Of a stretch of 20,190 nt of DNA, positions 7,856 through 15,156 are shown piece by piece. The position numbers were made by a program, and so were the translations under genes. Positions within the stretch are counted from its first letter, which is position 1; each line of letters starts with the position of its first letter. The notes beneath the pieces are model-generated. The model ran no database searches and was not told where the DNA came from. It saw only the letters and a program-made list of their open reading frames with translations. Source of the DNA: an uncultured Erysipelotrichaceae bacterium (GTDB taxonomy: Bacteria > Bacillota_I > Bacilli_A > RF39 > UBA660); NCBI GenBank assembly GCA_902795755.1, contig CADBMO010000100.1:1-20190 (forward strand). The letters are read 5' to 3'.

Positions 7856-8599
7856 ATGAAAAAAATAGGTTTATTAGTTGCTGTAATACTTTTAGTAATA
7901 ACATTATCTGGTTGTAGTGCCGTTGATACGGTTACCTTAGATGAGTCTGGAAATGTTAAGGAAAGTGTTATCGTAAGAGAAAATAATTTAGACTTACAAT
8001 ATGGTAATAATTCTCTTGAAGATTCTATAGAAGAGGCACTTGCAGAACACTTAGATATACTTAACTTTAGAGAATATAATACAAAAGTTGTTGTTGATGA
8101 TGAAGAAAGTGGAGTTAATATAACTAATAATTACAAAAACGTATGTGATTTTATTAATAAAACTGTTTTTTCTCAGTATATATATAATCATATTAATTGT
8201 GTAAGTGATAAAGAGTATTATACGATTGATAGTGTTGGTGATTATGTTATTTTAAAAAGTGATGAAAACGTTTGGAACGTACCTTCTAAGATGACTTTAA
8301 GAATAAATATGCCATTTGAAGCAACAGAAAATAACGCAGATACCGTAAATAATAATACATATATTTGGTATTTTGGTGATGGTACAAAAGCATCAAAAAG
8401 TATACATTTAAAGATTAGTAAAAGTTTAATTAAACAAGCTAAGAATAAATATGATGCAAAACAAAATGTTATTCATAGGAATAATACAATTAAAACAATA
8501 ATAACTGTAATAGTAGTGGTACTTATAATAGGTGTTATAGGATATTTAATATATAAATTTTTATATAAGAGGTATAAAGAAAATAAAATACAATATTAG
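7856..8599 (+). CDS. Lipoprotein with C-terminal membrane segment, paralogue 2
   Basis: A 247-residue protein with a lipobox (TLSGC, lipidated Cys20), an extracellular domain and a strongly hydrophobic C-terminal segment (about 212-232) before a basic tail. It matches the preceding protein in layout and in three conserved stretches, including a Cys pair (NVCDFINK and, about 18 residues later, NC). A tandem duplication followed by divergence is the simplest origin. The start is set by AGGAGG seven bases upstream, and only eight bases separate it from the previous gene, so it is the last gene of the YkgJ/hydrolase/lipoprotein unit. The function is unknown. The location between a murein hydrolase and the coupling ATPase suggests an envelope component of the same machine. 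Confidence 0.8.
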   Translation: MKKIGLLVAVILLVITLSGCSAVDTVTLDESGNVKESVIVRENNLDLQYGNNSLEDSIEEALAEHLDILNFREYNTKVVVDDEESGVNITNNYKNVCDFINKTVFSQYIYNHINCVSDKEYYTIDSVGDYVILKSDENVWNVPSKMTLRINMPFEATENNADTVNNNTYIWYFGDGTKASKSIHLKISKSLIKQAKNKYDAKQNVIHRNNTIKTIITVIVVVLIIGVIGYLIYKFLYKRYKENKIQY

Positions 8600-8606
8600 T
8601 AAAAAA

Positions 8607-8637
8607 TATATCAAATATTAAAAATATTTGATATAAT
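8607..8637 (+). promoter_or_regulatory. Promoter of the coupling-protein gene overlapped by a perfect inverted repeat
   Basis: TATAAT at 8632-8637 is preceded by TGA (an extended -10). It is overlapped by a perfect 13-base inverted repeat with a 3-base spacer (8607-8619 and 8623-8635, half-site TATATCAAATATT). There is no U-tract after the repeat, so it looks more like an operator or a weak hairpin than a normal terminator. The gene starts at 8675 behind AAGGTGATCGT. Confidence 0.6.
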
Positions 8638-8674
8638 GTTAAATAGTAGTGATACATAGTATGAAGGTGATCGT

Positions 8675-11281
8675 ATGAAACTAAAATTTAGAGCGGAGAA
8701 AAAGGATGTAGTAGCATTTGCTTGGGGTTGCTTATTATTGCTACTTATTGTATCAATAGTTGTATATAATTTAAAGGATACAGCCGTTGAAAGTGAATTG
8801 GTTCAAAGAACAGGTATTTCATTGAATCCAATTCCAGGTCTTTTACCTCCATATTTAGGTTATACAATTTTATATTGGTTAATAACAATCATTATTCTTG
8901 TTGCATCAGTTTCATCACACTTCTTTGAAAGAGAAAAGGGATTTGGTTTTAAAGAGGGTAAAGATGAAAAAGGATTTGGTAGATTTGCCAAAGAATATGA
9001 ATATAAACAAGATAAAGGCGTTGAAGAAGTAGACATAAGTGCTAAAGAATCAACCGCTGGTGGATTCCCATTATTGTTTGATAAGAAAAAAAATAAAGTA
9101 TATGTAGACAATGGAGAATTTCACTCACTTGTTATTGGTGCTACTGGTTCAGGTAAAACACAAACAGTTATATTTCCACAGGTAGACATTCTTGCAAAGG
9201 CAGGAGAATCAATGGTTATTACTGACCCTAAAGGTGAAATATTTAATGCTTGTGCTGGTATGCTTAAGGATTTAGGATATGATGTTATAGTTGTTAACTT
9301 CCGTGATCCGCAAAATGGTAGTTGTTGGAATCCATATACATTACCTTATAAGTATTATAAAGAGGGTAATCAGGACAAAGCTAATGAATTATTAAATGAC
9401 ATGGCAATTAATATAGCAACAGATGAAAAAGCAGATGACCCATTCTGGACAAACTCTGCTGCCGACTTTTTAACTGGATTATCACTTGGTATGTTTGAAG
9501 ATGCTGCTGAAGATGAAATAAGTATTTCAACCGTTAACTTAATGATGACGGTTGGTGATGAAAAAATTGGGTCTTCTACATATTTAAAAGAATATTTTAA
9601 AATGAAGGATCCAGCATCACCTGCTGCAATAAATGCGTTAGGTACAATTAATGCACCTCAAGAAACTAAAAACTCTATTGATTCAGTTTTAAAACAGAAA
9701 ATCAAAGTATTTGCTGTTACTCAAAACTTATCAGAAATGCTATCTAGAAGTGATTTTGATATGGAAACAATTGGTGAGAGAAAAACAGCAATATTCATGG
9801 TAATACAAGATGAAAAAACAACATACCATGCACTTGCCACAATATTTATAAAGCAATGTTATGAATGTTTGATTTCTGTTGCACAAAGACATGGTGGTAA
9901 ACTTCCAGTTAGAACGAACTTCTTAATTGATGAGTTTGCGAACATGCCTAAGTTTAAGGATATTACGACGATGGTTACCGCGGCACGTTCTCGTGGTATA
10001 AGATTTACTTTCATCATTCAAAACTTTGCCCAATTAAATGATACATATGGTAAAGAAGATGCAGAAACAATTCGTGGTAACTGTGGTAACATAGTTTACT
10101 TGCTTACTGGTGAGTTATCTGCGTTAGAAGAAATTAGTAAACTATGTGGTGATAAGATAGTTAAGGTTGGTAAAGATAAAAGAGAAGAAACTAGACCATT
10201 AATTACCGTTACAGAACTTCAAAAATTTAAGCAGTTTGAAGTATTGGTATTAAGGTTTAGACTACCACCCCTTAGAACTCACTTTATGCCATTTTTTGAA
10301 ACTGATTATGGTTATGGTAAGTATAATTGTAATGCTCCAAAAGAGGAATTACCTCATCATGAAAAACAACCAATTAAATTATTTGATATTAGAGAGTTTG
10401 TAAAAAAGAAAAAAGAAGAACAAAGAAATAGTATGATGGGTGGAGATAATCCATTCGGCGGTGGAAACCCTTTTGGAGGTAGTCCATTTGGTGGTGGAAA
10501 TCCATTTGGTGGTGGAAATCCATTTGCAGGGCCTTCAAATCCAATGGATATAAATTCAGGAAATCCATTTGCAGGGCCTTCAAATCCTATAGGATCTAAT
10601 GGTTTACCTACTGATTCAGCTACTTCATCTGAGGAATTAAATATAGATGAATTAATTAAGAAGATTGATTCAAAGATTGCTGAGTTAGAAGAAGAAGAAA
10701 AAAATGAGCAAGATGCTAAAGATAACGAAGAAATTGCATCTGAAAAAGAAATGGTTGAAGATGAAAAACCTCAAGAAGATGGTAAGTTATCTGATGTTAT
10801 TGAACCAGAAACTAAGGAAAACACCTCTGCTAGTGTAAACGCAACTCAAGATGAAGTATTATCATCTGATGCTATTATATCAAGTGATAAAGTTGATTTT
10901 TCTGGTTTACAACAAATCAAACCTGATGTACCAGAAGTTCATGATATAATGGATGATTTCTTAGAAGACTTATCAGTTGAAGATGATAACAAATTAGCCG
11001 AGGATAACGTTAAAGAAGCTGTTGTTGAACCGGTTGATAAACAACCTAACATTGATTTTAATAACGTTGCTGTTGAGCCTGAAGTAGCAGAACCTGTTAT
11101 AGGGGTGACTACACCAGTAGAGCCTAAAGCACCAGCTACTGAAACACAACCTGTGGTTGAGCAAAGTGAAGCTAAACCTGATACTTCTTCAGCAAATGAT
11201 GTTTATGTAAATAAAGAAGAGGTTAACAAAATAATGAGTGAACCTGATGAAGAAGATTTCTTTGATGACTTTTTTGAATAA
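8675..11281 (+). CDS. VirD4/TraG-family type IV coupling ATPase with long acidic tail
   Basis: An 868-residue inner-membrane ATPase that in conjugation systems recruits substrate DNA-protein complexes or effectors to the channel. Two N-terminal membrane segments (about residues 12-33 and 59-83) precede the motor domain. Walker A is GATGSGKT at 155-162, with TDPKGEIFNA after it. Walker B is FLIDEFANM (D419, E420), followed by the family's RSRGIRFTFIIQNFAQL. From residue about 592 there is a NPFGGG/NPFAGPSNP repeat, and from about 640 an acidic, disordered-looking tail rich in Glu, Asp, Pro and Val that ends in EEDFFDDFFE. Typical family members end near 600 residues, so about 250 residues are extra. 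Such tails may bind substrates, but that is inference. It has its own promoter and terminator. Confidence 0.93.
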   Translation: MKLKFRAEKKDVVAFAWGCLLLLLIVSIVVYNLKDTAVESELVQRTGISLNPIPGLLPPYLGYTILYWLITIIILVASVSSHFFEREKGFGFKEGKDEKGFGRFAKEYEYKQDKGVEEVDISAKESTAGGFPLLFDKKKNKVYVDNGEFHSLVIGATGSGKTQTVIFPQVDILAKAGESMVITDPKGEIFNACAGMLKDLGYDVIVVNFRDPQNGSCWNPYTLPYKYYKEGNQDKANELLNDMAINIATDEKADDPFWTNSAADFLTGLSLGMFEDAAEDEISISTVNLMMTVGDEKIGSSTYLKEYFKMKDPASPAAINALGTINAPQETKNSIDSVLKQKIKVFAVTQNLSEMLSRSDFDMETIGERKTAIFMVIQDEKTTYHALATIFIKQCYECLISVAQRHGGKLPVRTNFLIDEFANMPKFKDITTMVTAARSRGIRFTFIIQNFAQLNDTYGKEDAETIRGNCGNIVYLLTGELSALEEISKLCGDKIVKVGKDKREETRPLITVTELQKFKQFEVLVLRFRLPPLRTHFMPFFETDYGYGKYNCNAPKEELPHHEKQPIKLFDIREFVKKKKEEQRNSMMGGDNPFGGGNPFGGSPFGGGNPFGGGNPFAGPSNPMDINSGNPFAGPSNPIGSNGLPTDSATSSEELNIDELIKKIDSKIAELEEEEKNEQDAKDNEEIASEKEMVEDEKPQEDGKLSDVIEPETKENTSASVNATQDEVLSSDAIISSDKVDFSGLQQIKPDVPEVHDIMDDFLEDLSVEDDNKLAEDNVKEAVVEPVDKQPNIDFNNVAVEPEVAEPVIGVTTPVEPKAPATETQPVVEQSEAKPDTSSANDVYVNKEEVNKIMSEPDEEDFFDDFFE

Positions 11282-11303
11282 AAGCACGTAAGTGCTTTTT
11301 TTT
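11281..11303 (+). terminator. Rho-independent terminator after the coupling-protein gene
   Basis: AAAGCAC (11281-11287) pairs with GTGCTTT (11292-11298) around GTAA, followed by a T-run to 11303. It starts at the last base of the coupling-protein stop codon. Confidence 0.85.
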
Positions 11304-11325
11304 CATATAATAAGTTGGTGATATT

Positions 11326-11595
11326 ATGATTATTGATTTTCTTAATATAGATACTAGTAATAAGCTAATAGACGTAAGAAGTAAAAGTGATTATAATAAC
11401 AAAAGAATACCTGGTAGTATAAATGTTCCTAGGTTAGAGTTATTATCGAATCCAAATAAATATATTAATAAAAACGAGACTGTATATTTAGTATGTGATA
11501 AGGGTAAGGTTAGTTTATCATGTGCAAAAATACTTAATTCTTTAGGGTATAATTGTTATAGTATAGATGGCGGAATAGAAAAAATACTTAATTAG
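11326..11595 (+). CDS. Single-domain rhodanese-like protein
   Basis: An 89-residue cytoplasmic protein that fits a minimal rhodanese fold: LIDVRSKSDYNNKRIPGSINVP, then VYLVCDKGKVSLSCAKILNSLGY, and finally the G-G near the C-terminus (SIDGGIEKI). The active-site loop is CDKGKVS with Cys57 as the persulfide-carrying residue. Members move sulfane sulfur in thiolation or detoxification, and the partner is not evident here. The start is set by GGTGAT three bases before the ATG. No convincing promoter precedes it, because a TATAAT at 11306-11311 is too close to leave room for the ribosome site. It may depend on read-through from upstream. A terminator overlaps its stop. Confidence 0.85.
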   Translation: MIIDFLNIDTSNKLIDVRSKSDYNNKRIPGSINVPRLELLSNPNKYINKNETVYLVCDKGKVSLSCAKILNSLGYNCYSIDGGIEKILN

Positions 11596-11604
11596 TATTT
11601 TTTT
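11581..11604 (+). terminator. Terminator overlapping the rhodanese stop codon
   Basis: AAAATACT (11581-11588) pairs with AGTATTTT (11594-11601) around TAATT, and a T-run and TTC follow. The rhodanese stop TAG is inside the hairpin. Confidence 0.65.
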
Positions 11605-11620
11605 CTTTAAATAAATGTTG

Positions 11621-11626
11621 TATAAT
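11621..11626 (+). promoter_or_regulatory. Probable -10 element of the rmuC promoter
   Basis: A consensus TATAAT lies 22 bases before the rmuC start and just after the rhodanese terminator. The -35 region is only a T-rich stretch, so the promoter is partly supported. Confidence 0.5.
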
Positions 11627-11648
11627 TTATATATACTTGGAGGTAAAT

Positions 11649-12713
11649 ATGGAATATGTAATAATAGTATTATTAGTAGTAATTATAGTTCTTGTTATTT
11701 TTTCTATATCTAAAAACATAAATGAGGGAAATATAACCGAAAGATTAGGAAAACTAGAGACTAATATGGTAAAAGAATTAGGTGAGTTTAAAGATAAAAT
11801 AAATACTAATATTAATAATGATTTTGAAAAGATAGATGAGAAAATAGAAAGAAAACTAACACTAATAAATGATCATGTTAACGAAAGATTAGATGTTAAT
11901 TTTGAAAAGACAAATAAAACGTTTACATCGGTTTTAGAAAGGTTATCTAAAATAGATGAAGCACAAAAGAAAATAGATAGTTTAGGTGCTGATATAGTAT
12001 CACTTCAATCCATATTAACTGATAAAAAAACAAGAGGTATATTTGGGGAGGTTAACTTAAAACAAATACTAGTTAGTGTATTTGGAGAAAATAATGATAA
12101 CGTTTATAAACTTCAGTATACATTTCCAACTGGTGTTATAGCAGATTCTGTTTTATTTGCACCAGAACCACTTGGTACAATAGTAATTGATTCCAAATTC
12201 CCACTTGATAATTATCGTTTAATGATCGATAAAAAAGCAGGAATTGTTGAAAGAAAAAATGCTGAAAAACAATTTAAGATAGACGTTAAAAAACACATTG
12301 ATGCAATATGTGATAAATATATAATTGATGGTGTAACATCCGATCAAGCTATTATGTTTTTACCAGCAGAAGCTATATTTGCAGAATTAAATGCATATCA
12401 TTCTGATATTATTGAATACGCATACAAAAAAAGGGTATGGATTGCATCTCCAACCACTTTAATGAGTACTCTTACAACAATTCAATTAGTAATTAAAAAC
12501 ATTGAAAAAGATAAGTATACATCGGTTATTCATGAGGAGTTAAATAAACTATCTATAGACTTTAAACGTTACAAGGAAAGATGGGATAAATTATCACGTA
12601 GTATAGATGCGGTATCTCGTGATGCTAATGATATTCATATAACAACTGATAAGATATCTAAAAGGTTTGATGCTATTAATAACGTAGAGGTGACAAAAAT
12701 CGACAAAAAATAG
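11649..12713 (+). CDS. rmuC: RmuC-family DNA recombination protein
   Basis: A 354-residue protein with an N-terminal membrane anchor (about residues 3-21), a long coiled coil (about 30-120), and the RmuC domain with family motifs: RGIFGEVNLKQIL, DSKFPLDNYRLM, MFLPAEAIFAELNAY and WIASPTTLMSTL. RmuC proteins are predicted nuclease-fold proteins that limit inversion-type recombination at short inverted repeats in E. coli; the exact activity is unsettled. The start is the ATG five bases after GGAGG. A TTG twelve bases upstream in the same frame lies too close to, and on the wrong side of, that site. The gene stands alone: its promoter follows the rhodanese terminator and its own terminator begins at the stop codon. 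It marks the change from secretion genes to housekeeping genes. Confidence 0.93.
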   Translation: MEYVIIVLLVVIIVLVIFSISKNINEGNITERLGKLETNMVKELGEFKDKINTNINNDFEKIDEKIERKLTLINDHVNERLDVNFEKTNKTFTSVLERLSKIDEAQKKIDSLGADIVSLQSILTDKKTRGIFGEVNLKQILVSVFGENNDNVYKLQYTFPTGVIADSVLFAPEPLGTIVIDSKFPLDNYRLMIDKKAGIVERKNAEKQFKIDVKKHIDAICDKYIIDGVTSDQAIMFLPAEAIFAELNAYHSDIIEYAYKKRVWIASPTTLMSTLTTIQLVIKNIEKDKYTSVIHEELNKLSIDFKRYKERWDKLSRSIDAVSRDANDIHITTDKISKRFDAINNVEVTKIDKK

Positions 12714-12733
12714 GCTTGACAAAGCCTTTTTTT
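12712..12733 (+). terminator. Rho-independent terminator of rmuC
   Basis: AGGCTT (12712-12717) pairs with AAGCCT (12722-12727) around GACA, followed by a run of T to 12733. It begins within the rmuC stop codon. Confidence 0.85.
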
Positions 12734-12744
12734 AATGTTATTAT
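12716..12744 (+). promoter_or_regulatory. Promoter for the 87-residue protein, embedded in the rmuC terminator
   Basis: TTGACA (12716-12721) and TATTAT (12739-12744) are separated by exactly 17 bases. The -35 consists of bases from the left arm and loop of the rmuC terminator hairpin, and the U-tract forms part of the spacer. The next gene starts at 12796, which leaves a leader of roughly 45 bases. Confidence 0.7.
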
Positions 12745-12795
12745 CTATTTCTTGCCTTTAAAAAAGGGGATTTTGAAAAAGAAAGGGAGGATAAC

Positions 12796-13059
12796 ATGGG
12801 ATATTTTACTGATGTTAATGATATGAAGCTAAAAAATAGTTTAGTTAAACAATTCTTTTATGGAAACTTAAGTTCAATTATTATTTCTGCGTTAGGTGAT
12901 GAAAATGAATTAGCAAAACTATATGAAGATAGTGAAAGTTTTAGAAGAATTAATGAAATGCATGGTAATATAGATATTCAAGAAGTATGTTATATTGACC
13001 CTGTAACTAGATTAAATAATGCTTCATTATTAATTAGTAAAAAAAGAACTACTAGATAA
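12796..13059 (+). CDS. Small conserved-looking hypothetical protein
   Basis: An 87-residue, mostly hydrophilic protein that I do not recognise. It has no membrane segment, no Cys pair motif and no repeat. The central part (LVKQFFYGNLSSIIISALGDENELAKLYEDS) is probably helical, and the C-terminus is basic (SKKRTTR). It is believable as a gene because it has a near-perfect promoter, a strong ribosome site (GGGAGG six bases before the ATG) and a tight terminator that starts at its own stop codon. It forms a single-gene unit between rmuC and the convergent RNHCP gene. No function can be proposed. Confidence 0.75.
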   Translation: MGYFTDVNDMKLKNSLVKQFFYGNLSSIIISALGDENELAKLYEDSESFRRINEMHGNIDIQEVCYIDPVTRLNNASLLISKKRTTR

Positions 13060-13079
13060 TTATCTAGTAGTCTTTTTTT
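13048..13079. terminator. Bidirectional terminator between the 87-residue gene and the RNHCP gene
   Basis: A perfect 24-base palindrome (13048-13071, arm ACTACTAGATAA) has a T-run on its right (plus strand, 13073-13079) and an A-run on its left that gives a U-tract on the minus strand. Both convergent stop codons lie inside it, so it serves both genes. Confidence 0.88.
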
Positions 13080-13375
13080 GATATTTCTATTATTTTATTT
13101 ATATCATCATCATTTGCCATAATATTTTTATGCAATTCACCACATTTTTCACATTTATATATAATTTTATACAAATCTTTAAACTTTTCTACGTCTATCG
13201 GGACTAATAGTCCTTGACAAGTATTTAATCTATCTCCGGGATTTATATCAACGTGTTTAGAAAATAAGCAAAAAGGGCAGTGATCTCTTGATGTATAATT
13301 TAATTTATCAACCTTCATGCCACAATTTTCACATATGAATTCATTGTCATTTTTTTTAAAATTTTTCAATTTCAT
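13064..13375 (-). CDS. RNHCP-domain zinc-ribbon protein
   Basis: A protein of about 103 residues that fits the RNHCP family. Two Cys from CENCG (residues 15-18) and two from RDHCPFCLFSKHVD (33-36) look like a zinc-binding set. PGDRLNTCQG and a last CEKCG pair follow. The family is named for an Arg-Asn-His-Cys-Pro motif, here RDHCP, and its function is not established. The ATG at 13375 is chosen. A TTG at 13369 sits four bases after GGTGAT and is an alternative, and a TTG at 13381 would lie within a few bases of a TATAAT on this strand (13386-13391) and is unlikely. The gene is divergent from scpA and convergent with the 87-residue gene. Confidence 0.8.
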   Translation of the reverse strand: MKLKNFKKNDNEFICENCGMKVDKLNYTSRDHCPFCLFSKHVDINPGDRLNTCQGLLVPIDVEKFKDLYKIIYKCEKCGELHKNIMANDDDINKIIEISKKDY

Positions 13376-13385
13376 CACCAACTAA

Positions 13386-13429
13386 ATTATATCATAAATA
13401 TTTAAAATATTGTCTATTTATGGTATAAT
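13386..13429. promoter_or_regulatory. Divergent extended -10 promoters for the RNHCP gene and scpA
   Basis: On the plus strand TATAAT at 13424-13429 is preceded by TGG (extended -10) and serves scpA, 22 bases before its ATG. On the minus strand TATAAT at 13386-13391 is preceded by TGA and points at the RNHCP gene. A TAGACA (13411-13416, minus) lies 19 bases upstream of the minus -10. The two sites are close enough that polymerases would compete. The minus leader would be very short. Confidence 0.6.
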
Positions 13430-13451
13430 TAAAAGGAAATTAGGTGATGGT

Positions 13452-14186
13452 ATGAAAGACAATTTAAAGTATGTTGTAACCATTGATAACTTTGATGGAC
13501 CACTTGATTTATTATTACATTTAATAAAAGAACAAGATATAGATATATATGACATAAAAGTAGAAGAGATAACTAAACAGTATTTAGATTATATAAAGGC
13601 TATGAAAGATATGAATTTATCCGTTGCATCTGAATATTTAGTTATGGCATCAGAACTTATAGAAATGAAGTCTAAGATGCTTTTACCAAAAAGAAAGTTA
13701 GATGAAGAAGATGAATACGAGGAAGATCCAAGAGAAGTATTAATTGAAAGACTTCTTGCATATAAGCGTTATAAAGAGGTTACTAGTGAATTTAAAGACT
13801 TAGAATTAACTAGAAAACTAGTGTTTACAAAAGAGCCTACTAATTTAAGTGTTTATGCAAAAGAAGAAGGTAATAATACAGATATTGATATTAGTGATTT
13901 AATAGATGCTTTTAATGAACTTATGAAAAGAAAGGCACTAGATAAACCACTTGCAACTAAGATAACTAAAAAAGAATTATCAGTTCAAGAAAGAGTAACT
14001 AAAATAAGAAGTATATTAAGAAAAAAGAAAAAGGTTAATTTTGAAGAGTTATTTGAAGTTGCTACTAAAGAAGAAGTTATTGTAAGCTTTTTATCAATAC
14101 TTGAGATGGTAAAGAAAAACGAAATAAATATAACACAAGACAAAAACTTTAAGTCTATAGTTATTTCGTTAAAAGAAGGTGAATAA
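13452..14186 (+). CDS. scpA: Segregation and condensation protein A
   Basis: A 244-residue kleisin-type protein that bridges the SMC heads in the bacterial condensin. The N-terminal family signature is clear (FDGPLDLLLHLIKEQDIDIYDI), then SEYLVMASELIEMKSKMLLP, the DPREVLIERLLAYKRYKE segment, and the C-terminal winged-helix part near KVNFEELFEVATKEEVIVSFLSILEMVK. The start is the ATG three bases after GGTGAT. A TTG 42 bases upstream lies before the -10 element and cannot be used from this promoter. scpB follows one base after the stop, the usual scpAB arrangement. No smc gene is in the window. Confidence 0.97.
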   Translation: MKDNLKYVVTIDNFDGPLDLLLHLIKEQDIDIYDIKVEEITKQYLDYIKAMKDMNLSVASEYLVMASELIEMKSKMLLPKRKLDEEDEYEEDPREVLIERLLAYKRYKEVTSEFKDLELTRKLVFTKEPTNLSVYAKEEGNNTDIDISDLIDAFNELMKRKALDKPLATKITKKELSVQERVTKIRSILRKKKKVNFEELFEVATKEEVIVSFLSILEMVKKNEINITQDKNFKSIVISLKEGE

Positions 14187-14187
14187 G

Positions 14188-14772
14188 ATGAAAATAGGAA
14201 TATTAGAAGGTTTGCTCTTTGTAATGGGAGAAGATGGATTAACTTTAGATGATATCCAAAAGATGCTTGAGTTAACTAAAGAGGAAGCTGAAGATTTAAT
14301 TAATAAATATAAAGAGGTATTAACAAATGAAGATAGGGGTTTAAAATTAGTATTCTTAGGTAACAAGTATAAACTAACAACTAAAGAAGAACATAAAGAG
14401 TATTATGAGGTATTAGTAGATAAAGTAGTATCTAGTACTCTTTCTCAATCAGCTTTAGAAACACTTGCAATAATTGCATATAATGAACCAATTACCGTTG
14501 GTCAAATCGATGAGATTAGGGGCGTTTCATCACGTGAAATGGTTAGGAAACTATTATTTAAAGGTTTAATTGATTTAGCTGGTAAAAGCAATTTACCAGG
14601 TAAACCAATGCTTTATAAAACAACTGATAAATTTTTAGATTACTTTAATCTATCTTCAATAGAAGAATTACCTAAGATTGAAGAAGACGTTGAATTAACA
14701 GAAGAAGAAAAGGATTTGTTCATATCAAAATATAAAGAAAAAGATAAGGATGATAATAATGAAGAAAACTAA
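14188..14772 (+). CDS. scpB: Segregation and condensation protein B
   Basis: A 194-residue partner of ScpA in the SMC condensin complex, where ScpB dimers bind the kleisin. It shows the two winged-helix domains of the family: ILEGLLFVMGEDGLTLDDIQKM at the N-terminus, and LSQSALETLAIIAYNEPITVGQIDEIRGVSS with the following GLIDLAGKSNLPGKPMLYKTT in the second. The ATG at 14188 is chosen because AAGGTGA lies five bases upstream; an in-frame GTG at 14179 sits inside that site. The C-terminal tail is acidic and Lys/Asp-rich. The next gene overlaps its 3' end by 14 bases, so the operon continues. Confidence 0.97.
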   Translation: MKIGILEGLLFVMGEDGLTLDDIQKMLELTKEEAEDLINKYKEVLTNEDRGLKLVFLGNKYKLTTKEEHKEYYEVLVDKVVSSTLSQSALETLAIIAYNEPITVGQIDEIRGVSSREMVRKLLFKGLIDLAGKSNLPGKPMLYKTTDKFLDYFNLSSIEELPKIEEDVELTEEEKDLFISKYKEKDKDDNNEEN

Positions 14773-15142
14773 GCGAATTACATCTGGAATTATTTCACTT
14801 TTTATAATTGCAGGAGTAAGTGTTGATGTAAGTGAGTTATCAAGGCATTCTAATTTACCACTTCCTTTTGAGTATGCACTTTTAAAAGAAGAAGGTAGCA
14901 TGGTAGAGGCTGATGCTACTGATAAAAAGAAACACGGTATGAAACAAAAACCATTACAGTATAAAAATGATGTTAATAATGGTAGGAACTATAGAGATTA
15001 CTTTAAAGCATATTATCGTAAAACTGGAATAACTAGAGAAACCTTTAATTATGAAAAAAGAAAAGCTCCTAAGTATGCCGATAACTATAGGGAAATAATA
15101 AAAGGAAAGAATTTAAGAAAAAATAGGAATAAAATTAGTTAG
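14759..15142 (+). CDS. Small exported basic protein downstream of scpB
   Basis: A 127-residue protein that I do not recognise. A short hydrophobic segment (about residues 7-22) after a basic start (MKKTKR) looks like a signal peptide or membrane anchor. The rest is hydrophilic and strongly basic (repeated Lys, Arg and Tyr, with RNYRDYFKAYYRKTG and a KGKNLRKNRNK end). No cysteine or catalytic motif is seen. The start ATG lies inside the end of scpB, with AAGG eight bases upstream; an ATG nine bases earlier in the same frame is the alternative. The slipin gene follows 14 bases after the stop, so the four genes scpA to slipin probably form one operon. A basic exported protein could bind wall polymers or nucleic acid, but nothing decides this. 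Confidence 0.75.
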   Translation: MKKTKRITSGIISLFIIAGVSVDVSELSRHSNLPLPFEYALLKEEGSMVEADATDKKKHGMKQKPLQYKNDVNNGRNYRDYFKAYYRKTGITRETFNYEKRKAPKYADNYREIIKGKNLRKNRNKIS

Positions 15143-15156
15143 GAAGGAGGATTATT

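Noticed and set aside
11306..11311. TATAAT before the rhodanese gene as a promoter
   Set aside because: It is only 14 bases from the ATG, so a transcript from it would lack most of the ribosome binding site, and no -35 is seen.
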